Positions 7,254 through 14,450 of a DNA stretch of 14,651 nucleotides are shown here, piece after piece. Made by a program: the position numbers and the translations under genes. The first letter of the stretch is position 1. Every line of letters begins with the position of its first letter. The notes under the pieces are model-generated. The model did no database searches. It was not told the origin of the DNA and saw only the letters and a list, made by a program, of their open reading frames with translations. Source of the stretch: CAZTTH01 sp964615975 (GTDB lineage: Bacteria > Verrucomicrobiota > Lentisphaeria > JABSQK01 > JAJFLO01); the NCBI GenBank assembly GCA_964615975.1, contig CAZTTH010000070.1:1-14651 (forward strand), written 5' to 3'.

Positions 7254-7913
7254 TTAGGATTGGGCATAAAAATTGTTCATCCATCTCGCGGTTTCGGGAC
7301 GAGGATGAGCAATTAAATAATTTCTTAATCTCTCCAGATCCGCGATTGTGTCAATATCAAAAGATACGGGCAGAGAGAGATGACTTAAGCAATTTTTTTC
7401 GATGATTTTTAGCGTTTCTGAATACACCATGCCGGAACCCCAATCAATGCCAGTAAATAATTCCGGATGCCATTGCGATTGACCAATCAAAACATAACCG
7501 CCATCGCAAGCGGGTTGAATAACAATCTCGTAGTCTTTTAAAGCGGCAAATGCCTGAAGTAGATTATGATGGTTGTGCGTGATACAATCACTGCCAATGA
7601 TCACTGCCCGGTGCGATCCGGCAGGTGTTAATAGCTGTTGAAAGGTATGACTCATCCGGGCGCCCAGATGTTCGCCTTGTTGCTGATGAAAAGTGAAGCC
7701 GGGTGGAATTATATTAAAAAAATCTTCGGTTTGGTTTTCCGGCGGAATCCACAATTGCCGGTTGATCCCCGCGAGAGGAATTGTCATGTGGCATAAATCG
7801 CTTAACATGGCTTGCGAAAGCGCCGCGGCCGCGACATTCCCGATAACATTTGCCAGACGACCTTTGGTTTCACCAGGTTTTGGCGCTTTCGCATAAAGAC
7901 AAAGGAAATCCAT
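7254..7913 (-). CDS. TIGR04282 / DUF2064 GT-A-fold transferase
   Basis: This 219-residue protein belongs to the family annotated as rSAM/selenodomain-associated transferase 1 (TIGR04282, DUF2064), which has a nucleotidyl/glycosyl-transferase GT-A fold. Motifs along the chain are AKAPKPGETKGRL (8-20, nucleotide-binding loop with basic residues), IIGSDC (105-110, metal-site Asp109), PACDGGYVLIG (134-144) and DIDTIADLERL (186-196). The length is normal and no membrane segment is visible. The usual donor and acceptor are unknown for the family. Its common radical-SAM, selenodomain or family-2 glycosyltransferase partners are not beside it here. The ATG at 7911-7913 lacks a Shine-Dalgarno sequence but matches the family's usual N-terminus. 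The gene is divergent from the cystathionine gamma-synthase-like gene, sharing a 102-base promoter region. Confidence 0.88.
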   Translation of the reverse strand: MDFLCLYAKAPKPGETKGRLANVIGNVAAAALSQAMLSDLCHMTIPLAGINRQLWIPPENQTEDFFNIIPPGFTFHQQQGEHLGARMSHTFQQLLTPAGSHRAVIIGSDCITHNHHNLLQAFAALKDYEIVIQPACDGGYVLIGQSQWHPELFTGIDWGSGMVYSETLKIIEKNCLSHLSLPVSFDIDTIADLERLRNYLIAHPRPETARWMNNFYAQS

Positions 7914-8015
7914 AGGGATATCGACAATCTGTTTGAGGGTTAAATTTTTATCAGTGTCTGAAGCGTGTTAATGGGAACCCAATATGATTTCAATGGGTAA
8001 ATATACGAGTTCTTT
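7914..8015. promoter_or_regulatory. Divergent promoter region
   Basis: These 102 AT-rich bases must hold the promoters of both the TIGR04282 gene (minus) and the cystathionine gamma-synthase-trpD run (plus), unless the former is fed from elsewhere. ACCCAAT and AATGGGT (about 7978-7999) form an imperfect inverted repeat just before the plus-strand start. No pair of good -35 and -10 boxes could be assigned with confidence. Confidence 0.35.
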
Positions 8016-9575
8016 ATGGACAACTTCCAACAGACAGGTAGTAGTATCAGCCGATTGATTTTAAACCATAAGAATATCATGAATCTTCAGATGGACTCAC
8101 TTTTTAACAATCCGTTATTCCAGTCTCATGATTTGGGTAGGGCATTGCCTTCATGGCCGAACGCGACGTCCGTCTGTCTTCCCCGCTGGGATGACAACGT
8201 GGATTATGAAAAAAACGACCCCAGGGTAGTACAGGCTCTTGCCTGCGGTTATCCCCGCTTTGTCATTCATCCTTATGTGAAGGAGCTGGGAAATGTATGT
8301 GCCAGAAAATGGGGAAACGAAGGCGAATTTTGCCTGGTGTTTCCCTCCCTGAAAACGGCACGATGCTGTGCCCGGTTTATGCTCGCGAAGTCGGGCATCA
8401 AAACCCGGATAAAAGATATTGGCTTCCACGGTCTTCATGGCATCTTCATCCCCAATTCCGGACGCGAACTGGCCAAATCCTTCTGGACTCATGCCGGGGA
8501 AGGTATTTCTCCTCGTTGTGCCTGGGCGGCGCTTAATGGCTTTCACCCAGATCCCGATGCCGCTCTTTCCAAAGAACAGATTCGTGAACGCATTGCTTCT
8601 CATTCCGGCTGTTCCACGGATCATGTCTTCCTCTACCCCAGCGGGATGGCGGCACTGTTCAATATTTACCAGGAGTTAAGATTGTCGTCTCCACGGCGAA
8701 AGAGCGTTCAATATGGATTTCCCTATGTCGACACCTATAAGATTCAGGAGAAATTTGGCGTGGGAGTGCGTTTTTTCTCCGCTGACAACCCCACCAACGT
8801 GAGGGATTTAAGCCGCTGGTTAAGAGCCCATAAAATCATGGGATTGTTTACTGAATTCCCCATGAATCCACTTTTGACCTCGCCTGATTTGCAATCCCTG
8901 AATGACCTAGCCGGGCAGTATGGCTTCCCGCTGATTGTGGATGATACACTGGGCACCTGGGAAAACCTCGCCATCCTCAAGTCCGTGGATGCGGTCACCT
9001 CCAGTCTGACCAAATATTTTTCCGGCGCCGGCGATGTCATGGGGGGCGTTGTGGTAATCAACCCGCAACGCGCTGCGGGTCGTCAACTTCTCGATCGGTT
9101 AAAAACTCATTATGAAGATAACCTCTGGCCTGAAGATGCCGTCATCTTGGAAGAAAATTCTCGAGATTTTAAACACCGCCTTGCCCGCATTAATCGCACG
9201 GCTGAGTTGGTAGCCGATCAGCTTAACTGTCATCCAGCAATCGCCCGGCTTTATTATCCCAAATTCATCGACCGGGAGTACTACGATGCCTGGAAGCTGC
9301 CCACCGGAGGATATGGCGGGGTGATGTCGGTAGTCGTCAGGGAACCGGAACACAACGCCGCAAAATTTTTCGATGCCCTGCCGTTTAACAAGGGACCCAG
9401 CCTCGGCACTAATTTTACTTTGGCTTGTCCCTACACTATTTTAGCTCATTATCACGAGATGGACTTTGCAGAACAATGTGGTATTTCACGCTACCTGATT
9501 CGAATTTCCGTCGGACTCGAAGATGCGGATGTTCTGATTTCACGTTTGCATGATGCATTAAATCTCCTCCAATAA
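8016..9575 (+). CDS. Cystathionine gamma-synthase-like PLP enzyme, long fungal-type form
   Basis: The 519 residues form a fold-type I, gamma-family (Cys/Met metabolism) PLP enzyme. The catalytic part is about 200-519: YPSGMAAL (207-214), DDT (309-311, with the PLP-ring Asp), SSLTKYFSGAGDVMGG (329-344) with the Schiff-base Lys333, and RISVGLEDADVL (496-507). Residues about 40-195 form an extra N-terminal domain that bacterial MetB (about 385 residues) lacks. Its motifs (SVCLPRWDDNVDYEKNDPRV, CGYPRFVIHP) match the fungal cystathionine gamma-synthases. The likely reaction joins an activated homoserine with cysteine to give cystathionine; direct sulfhydrylation or another gamma-replacement cannot be excluded. 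The ATG at 8016 is accepted although no ribosome binding site is clear; Met22 (8079) and Met26 are possible alternatives, since homology begins only near residue 40. trpD starts 5 bases after the stop, suggesting one transcript. Confidence 0.85.
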   Translation: MDNFQQTGSSISRLILNHKNIMNLQMDSLFNNPLFQSHDLGRALPSWPNATSVCLPRWDDNVDYEKNDPRVVQALACGYPRFVIHPYVKELGNVCARKWGNEGEFCLVFPSLKTARCCARFMLAKSGIKTRIKDIGFHGLHGIFIPNSGRELAKSFWTHAGEGISPRCAWAALNGFHPDPDAALSKEQIRERIASHSGCSTDHVFLYPSGMAALFNIYQELRLSSPRRKSVQYGFPYVDTYKIQEKFGVGVRFFSADNPTNVRDLSRWLRAHKIMGLFTEFPMNPLLTSPDLQSLNDLAGQYGFPLIVDDTLGTWENLAILKSVDAVTSSLTKYFSGAGDVMGGVVVINPQRAAGRQLLDRLKTHYEDNLWPEDAVILEENSRDFKHRLARINRTAELVADQLNCHPAIARLYYPKFIDREYYDAWKLPTGGYGGVMSVVVREPEHNAAKFFDALPFNKGPSLGTNFTLACPYTILAHYHEMDFAEQCGISRYLIRISVGLEDADVLISRLHDALNLLQ

Positions 9576-9580
9576 CACAC

Positions 9581-10717
9581 ATGATTAATTTTTGGGAACA
9601 AATTAATGCGGCCTTATTGCGGTCTCATGATAGCGCCGCCAGGTTGTCTGACTTTATCGGCATCGTGAGGGATAAAGCGGATTTACAGCCTGGAGAAGCC
9701 GTCCAGGCCATGAATATACTGGTGTCCGGGACCGCTGACCCGGTGGAACAGAAAAACTTCCTGACCGCGCTTCAGGAAAAAGGCGTCACCATAGATGAAC
9801 TTGCGGCGTTTGCCATCACCCTGCGGCGTCTTGCCAAACGGGTGGATATTGACCGGGAGGACCTGAAAACACGACAAGCTATTTTAGTTGACACCTGTGG
9901 CACGGGGGGCGGGACGATCGAAACCTTCAATGTTTCCACAACCACCATGTTCATCCTCGCAGCAGCCGGATGTGTGATTGCCAAACATGGCAATCGCGCC
10001 ATTACTTCGAAATGCGGCAGCGCGGATGTGCTCGAAAAATTAGGAGTCGTAATCAATCTGTCACCTGAAAATGTTGGTCGCTGTCTAACTGAATTGGGGA
10101 TGGGATTTCTCTTTGCGCCGCATTTCCACCAAGCTTTCAAACATGTGCAGCAGGTGCGTAAGGAAATGGGCACTCCAACAGTCTTCAATTTTCTTGGACC
10201 ACTCTGCAATCCCGCATTTTATCCCGAAGATCGTTATCGCACTGGACAACTTTTAGGTGTCCGATCGCCCGACATGATGGATAACATGATCAAGGTCTTG
10301 CAGCGGCTAAAGCTTGAAAGGGGCTATGTCGTGCATGGATTGAATCAGTCCGGTGATCGGGGAATGGATGAAGTTTCGACTTTGGGAAAAACCATGATTA
10401 CCGAACTAACCGCGGATCGCGGCATCATATGCCATGAAATTTCACCCGCGGATTTCAATATCACGATCCCGGCAGCAACTGAATTGGCGGGTGGCAGCGC
10501 CGAGCAAAACGCGGCGATAGTCACCGCAATATTGCAGGGCCGGGAACGCAGCCCGCGAACCGACCTGGTGGTGCTAAATGCCGCCCTGGGTTTATGTGCC
10601 GGTGGAAAAGCCACCAGCATCGCCGCAGGTATTTCTCAGGCGCGGGAATGTATCCATGACGGATCCGCTTATCGTAAGCTGCGCGAATTAATCGCGTTTA
10701 CGCAATCGTTGGTTTGA
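9581..10717 (+). CDS. trpD: Anthranilate phosphoribosyltransferase
   Basis: TrpD transfers the phosphoribosyl group of PRPP to anthranilate, the second committed step of tryptophan synthesis. The 378-residue protein shows the PRPP site CGTGGG (106-111) with ETFNVST (114-120), then KHGNRAITSKCGSADVLE (135-152), the anthranilate-side Arg193 in VRKEMG, NFLGPLCNP (203-211) and the metal-binding Asp263-Glu264 in GMDEVSTLG. The GTPTVFN stretch has Pro where many enzymes have Arg, a variant I associate with actinobacterial TrpD, so it need not be a defect. Length is about 30 residues above the common 340-350, mostly at the N-terminus. The ATG at 9581 has no Shine-Dalgarno sequence; it lies 5 bases after the previous stop. 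No other trp gene is adjacent. A TrpD2/YbiB-like relative is less likely because the catalytic motifs are intact. Confidence 0.93.
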   Translation: MINFWEQINAALLRSHDSAARLSDFIGIVRDKADLQPGEAVQAMNILVSGTADPVEQKNFLTALQEKGVTIDELAAFAITLRRLAKRVDIDREDLKTRQAILVDTCGTGGGTIETFNVSTTTMFILAAAGCVIAKHGNRAITSKCGSADVLEKLGVVINLSPENVGRCLTELGMGFLFAPHFHQAFKHVQQVRKEMGTPTVFNFLGPLCNPAFYPEDRYRTGQLLGVRSPDMMDNMIKVLQRLKLERGYVVHGLNQSGDRGMDEVSTLGKTMITELTADRGIICHEISPADFNITIPAATELAGGSAEQNAAIVTAILQGRERSPRTDLVVLNAALGLCAGGKATSIAAGISQARECIHDGSAYRKLRELIAFTQSLV

Positions 10718-10758
10718 ATATTAATTTCGTTTGTCGTTACTTAATTGCATAAATAACC

Positions 10759-13700
10759 ATGTCATCCTATAACAAATGGCTTCATGCTTATGTCATTCTG
10801 GTTGTCGGCTGCACCGCTTTACTGATTTTTGCCGGCAGTCTGGTCACTACCATTGGCGCCGGCCTGGCAGTGCCGGACTGGCCGCTGTCATTCGGTTCCC
10901 TCAATCCATCCGGTTGGTGGCGGCAGCCGATGGTGCGAGAGGAGCATGGGCATCGACTTCTGGGAGCCACAGTCGGATTGCTGACCCTTATTCTCTGCTT
11001 CGCGCTGTGTCGCTGGCAGCAGGATCGACACTTGCGGCTGCTTGGGATTTGCGCCTTGTGCCTGGTGGTAATCCAGGGAATTTTGGGGGGATTGCGGGTT
11101 ATCGATAAAAACATCTACTATGCCATGATCCATGCCTGCCTGGCACAACTCTTCTTCTGTCTGTTGATCGCCATCGCCTGGATGACTTCATCAGCATGGC
11201 ATGACACCAGCCCAGGTGCACGGGGACCAATTTCGCGGCGGAATTCAGCAATGGATCGCTGGCTGTCGCTCGGTGTTCTCCTGGTGGTCATTTGCCAATT
11301 GGTAATCGGCGCCATCATGCGTCATTCCGGGGCCGGCCTGGCAATTTCCACCTTTCCAACGATTGATGGGGGAATCTTTCCCCGGCAATGGGATCAAGCG
11401 GTTGCCATTCATTTTCTCCATCGGCTGGCAGGCTTCGGCATTGCCGGGTTGGTCGTCATCCTTTATGCGCGGAGCATACAGCGCTACCCCCGCTGGGCGT
11501 CCCGTTCATTGGCATATACCTGTGCTTTGGTAATGGTCCAAATCGGCCTCGGCGGCGCCGTCATTCTCAGCGGCAGAGCGCTATTGCCGACCACCATCCA
11601 TGTGCTCACTGGCGCTTTGATTCTTGCGGGTTTCTGGTCATCGACCCTCTGGCTTTGGAAAGATTTCTCAGACAACGATTATTCACTCGAATCAACAAAT
11701 GCATCAGCCAAACCCGCGGTGCGGTTCAATTCCGGAATGGCCGTTTTAATCACCTGTTTGCTGGCCATGCATTCCTCAACCGCCCAGGCTGAAATAAAAA
11801 ATTTAGCTCCTGAAGATTATGAGCGCTTTATTGCCAAGGTCGTGGCCGATACCATCCCCAGGCAGCATTTTCTCCGACAACCGATTAACGATGATATTTC
11901 GCAAAAAGCTTTCGCGCGTTATTTCGAGTTGCTCGATCCCGAAAAAATGTATTTCCTGCAGTCTGATCTCGATCGTTTTGCCGCCTATCAAAAATTACTC
12001 GACAATATGGTTGCCCAGGGGAACATCGATTTTGCCTTTGACGTGTACAATTTGTTTCTGCAACGAGTCAACGAACGTTTGCTCTATGTCGACAAGCTAT
12101 TATCCGAAGAACTTGATTTCACCACTGCGGATAGAATAACCATTGATCGATCTACTGCTCAATGGTGTCAAACGACCACCGAACTCGAGGAAATCTGGCG
12201 ATTGGAGGTTAAAAACGATATCCTCGCGCGCTGGATTCAAGACTATCTGAAGTCCACCACCGATCCCGAGGACGGCATAAATATCCCTGAAGATTCTCCA
12301 TTCGCATTGCTGGATGAATCCGATCGCCACAATCCGGCATGCGTGGAAGAAGCCGGCCTGGAGACCATTTCGATGGAAAATCTCCGACAGCGTTCCAACA
12401 AACATTTCCATCACATTGTCAACGAATTGGCGGAAACCAGTTCCATTGATGTGCTGGAATCGTTTTTGAATGCGATTTCCATGGTGTATGATCCCCATTC
12501 AATTTACATGGCGCCAGACACCAAGGAAAATTTTGACGTGACGATGAAATTATCCTTGTTTGGAATCGGCGCCAGGCTCACCAGAAACGGCGGCATAGCC
12601 AGTGTTGAAGCCTTGGTTCCCGGGGGCCCCGCTGATCTTGATGAGCGACTCGAAGCGGGTGACCGCTTTGTCGGAGTCGGGCAGAATCTCGATGATTACA
12701 CCGAATTGATCGGCCTTTCATTGGACAAGGTGGTCTCGTTAATCCGGGGACCTAAAGACCGCTGTGTTTATTTATATGTCCTTAAAAACAATGCAGAGTT
12801 GGGAGATGACGCGGTGATGATCGATCTACGTCGGGACAAAATTAAAATCGATGGAAAAGGCGCCAATATCAATTATTACCAGATTCCCCCCGCGTCTCAG
12901 CCGGAGTCCGCGGTTGTTCCCGTTGTGCCTGATGCGCTCCCAACAGCTCCCGACAACGGTTCCGTCGCGCCTCAAGTAGGAGTGATCGTCCTGCCTTCTT
13001 TTTATGCTGATTTTGATGAGCGCGATGCCGGAGTGGAAGATTATAAAAGCTCCACCCGCGATGTTGCCGAACTGATCCGTCAAGCCCAGGAAAAAAAAGT
13101 ATCCGGGTTGATCCTGGATCTGCGTGGCAATCGCGGCGGCAGTCTGGATGAAGCGGTATCCCTTGCCGGATTATTCCTGCCGCCGGGGCCGGTGGTTCAG
13201 ATCTGTTATGCCCGCGGCAACATCCGGCAGCTGAAATGTACCGAACCCCAAGTCTTCTATGATGGAGCGCTGATGGTATTGGTCGATCGTTATAGCGCTT
13301 CGGCCAGTGAAATTTTTGCCGCGGCGATTCAGGATTATGGCCGCGGGATCGTCATCGGCGACCATTGCACTCATGGCAAAGGAACAGTGCAAACCGTATA
13401 CAGCCTGATCAATTCAATCAAAAACCGCCAACTTTTGAACAACCATGATCCTGGTGGAATCAAATTAACCAGCGCTAAATTTTATCGCATCAACGGCGCT
13501 TCGACACAACATCGCGGCATGACTCCCGATGTAGTATTGCCATCCTTTAATGAATATCTTGAAATCGGCGAGGGGAATTTAACCAATGCCCTGCCATGGG
13601 ATGAAATTGGAACCGCCGAATATCAACCGGATGGCCGGGTAACCATGTTGATTCCCAAATTAATCAAGCGCAGCCAGGAGCGATTAGCGCATGATCCGGA

Positions 13701-13965
13701 ATTTGCCGAACATGTCGCTCAGGTTATGGCATTTGGCGAATGGCAAAATCAGAAACAACTGCCCCTCAATCGGCATGAACGCATCGAATTTGAACGGAAA
13801 GAACGTCAGATGAATGACTACGTGAAAAATCATGGGCGTAAGAAACCAGCCAAAAAGGCCCGACAAACCACGGATTTAATCCTGGAGGAAAGTTTGCGCA
13901 TTATGGGGGACTTGACTGATGTCAGGATCATCCCAGTGTCGTCGGCTCAGACTCCCAGTAATTAA
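10759..13965 (+). CDS. Fusion: heme A synthase (CtaA/Cox15) + tail-specific protease (Prc)
   Basis: One uninterrupted frame of 1068 codons encodes two full-length enzymes. Residues 1-300 are heme A synthase, which oxidises the C8 methyl of heme O. There are eight membrane helices (about 11-33, 67-87, 95-114, 122-143, 168-188, 213-237, 248-270, 277-300) and the heme-ligand histidines in EEHGHR (His63/65), at His125, in HFLHR (His218/221) and at His281. Residues 301-325 are a hydrophilic linker. Residues 326-344 look like a signal peptide or ninth helix ending AQA. Residues 345-1068 are a tail-specific protease that degrades or trims periplasmic proteins: helical N-terminal domain (345-560), PDZ (about 592-680), a Pro/Ala-rich insert (710-740), and an S41 core with LRGNRGGSLDEAVSL, SASAS (nucleophile probably Ser848) and HGKGTVQ (Lys874). 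Eight helices leave the linker in the cytoplasm and the ninth carries Prc to the periplasm. No ribosome binding site precedes either the ATG at 10759 or Met327. trpD ends 41 bases upstream with no terminator. Confidence 0.9.
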   Translation: MSSYNKWLHAYVILVVGCTALLIFAGSLVTTIGAGLAVPDWPLSFGSLNPSGWWRQPMVREEHGHRLLGATVGLLTLILCFALCRWQQDRHLRLLGICALCLVVIQGILGGLRVIDKNIYYAMIHACLAQLFFCLLIAIAWMTSSAWHDTSPGARGPISRRNSAMDRWLSLGVLLVVICQLVIGAIMRHSGAGLAISTFPTIDGGIFPRQWDQAVAIHFLHRLAGFGIAGLVVILYARSIQRYPRWASRSLAYTCALVMVQIGLGGAVILSGRALLPTTIHVLTGALILAGFWSSTLWLWKDFSDNDYSLESTNASAKPAVRFNSGMAVLITCLLAMHSSTAQAEIKNLAPEDYERFIAKVVADTIPRQHFLRQPINDDISQKAFARYFELLDPEKMYFLQSDLDRFAAYQKLLDNMVAQGNIDFAFDVYNLFLQRVNERLLYVDKLLSEELDFTTADRITIDRSTAQWCQTTTELEEIWRLEVKNDILARWIQDYLKSTTDPEDGINIPEDSPFALLDESDRHNPACVEEAGLETISMENLRQRSNKHFHHIVNELAETSSIDVLESFLNAISMVYDPHSIYMAPDTKENFDVTMKLSLFGIGARLTRNGGIASVEALVPGGPADLDERLEAGDRFVGVGQNLDDYTELIGLSLDKVVSLIRGPKDRCVYLYVLKNNAELGDDAVMIDLRRDKIKIDGKGANINYYQIPPASQPESAVVPVVPDALPTAPDNGSVAPQVGVIVLPSFYADFDERDAGVEDYKSSTRDVAELIRQAQEKKVSGLILDLRGNRGGSLDEAVSLAGLFLPPGPVVQICYARGNIRQLKCTEPQVFYDGALMVLVDRYSASASEIFAAAIQDYGRGIVIGDHCTHGKGTVQTVYSLINSIKNRQLLNNHDPGGIKLTSAKFYRINGASTQHRGMTPDVVLPSFNEYLEIGEGNLTNALPWDEIGTAEYQPDGRVTMLIPKLIKRSQERLAHDPEFAEHVAQVMAFGEWQNQKQLPLNRHERIEFERKERQMNDYVKNHGRKKPAKKARQTTDLILEESLRIMGDLTDVRIIPVSSAQTPSN
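11734..11790 (+). other. Signal-peptide-like junction inside the Cox15-Prc frame
   Basis: Codons 326-344 encode GMAVLITCLLAMHSSTAQA: a Met, a hydrophobic core and an AxA-type end, preceded by Arg322. It could act as a ninth membrane helix that keeps Prc tethered, as a cleavage site after residue 344 that frees Prc, or as a separate start for Prc at Met327 (ATG 11737-11739). The bases before that ATG (TTCAATTCCGGA) contain no well-spaced Shine-Dalgarno sequence, so an independent start is possible but unsupported. Confidence 0.6.
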
Positions 13966-14414
13966 ACCACCATCCGTTTTGTCATTAATTGCTCTATAAC
14001 CCTGGAGCTCTGGGATGGCGTCAATTACTCACTGTGCGATCACAAATTCTCGGGCGAATTTTTATTCAAAATCTTGCCCAGCTGAAGCACTTCAGTCTTG
14101 GTAAACAAATCCGAGACGTTATACTTTTGTGTGGTTGCCGGCGGTGGACAGATGTCATCGCTCTGGGTATGAATTCGTCGTTCCGCAACATTCATAAAAT
14201 CGGTTTCCCGTTTTTCGAATTTTGAGATTGCGGGATCAGCTTTTTTTTTCGTATTCATAATTTTATGATTCTCTGGTCATTTTGTCTCTGTTCCTAATCA
14301 TGTCCTTTGAATATAAACTTAATTAGAAAAAACGCAAAACCGGCGGAAAATCATCTCCGGTCATGCTTTTTGGTTGTGATAATGCGAAACAACGTGATCC
14401 TTAGGCCGGAAATC
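13966..14414. other. Intergenic region after prc; no confident gene
   Basis: About 450 bases lie between the fusion gene and the IS30 remnant. The stretch just after the stop shows no hairpin with a T run, so a terminator for the plus-strand block was not found. CTGAAG and CTTCAG meet around CA at about 14082-14095. ACCGG (14339-14343) and CCGGT lie 13 bases apart, followed by a TTTTT run; this is a weak terminator-like arrangement on the plus strand. One doubtful minus-strand frame is listed separately. No RNA gene was recognised. Confidence 0.4.
14040..14258 (-). CDS. Doubtful small hypothetical protein
   Basis: This 72-codon frame begins with ATG at 14256-14258. It encodes a hydrophilic, lysine-rich protein starting MNTKKKADPAISKFEKRE, with a single Cys and no membrane segment or recognised motif. 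Upstream, AGAGA lies roughly 15 bases away, too far for a good ribosome binding site. The plus strand has a rival 78-codon frame over the same bases, so at most one is real. The minus frame is preferred for its soluble-protein composition. It lies between the fusion gene and a decayed insertion sequence, a setting where remnants are common. I do not recognise it. Confidence 0.25.
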   Translation of the reverse strand: MNTKKKADPAISKFEKRETDFMNVAERRIHTQSDDICPPPATTQKYNVSDLFTKTEVLQLGKILNKNSPENL

Positions 14415-14425
14415 TCAACGAGTTC

Positions 14426-14441
14426 GGTGGATTGGTGGATT
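14426..14441. repeat. Tandem duplication of GGTGGATT
   Basis: GGTGGATT occurs at 14426-14433 and again directly at 14434-14441, at the outer edge of the IS30 remnant. It may be part of the terminal repeat, a slipped duplication, or a trace of an insertion or excision event. Confidence 0.5.
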
Positions 14442-14450
14442 CAATATTGC

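Noticed and set aside
8151..8624. 157-codon open frame antisense to the cystathionine gamma-synthase-like gene
   Set aside because: Shadow frame of a well-supported gene; no ribosome binding site and no family resemblance.
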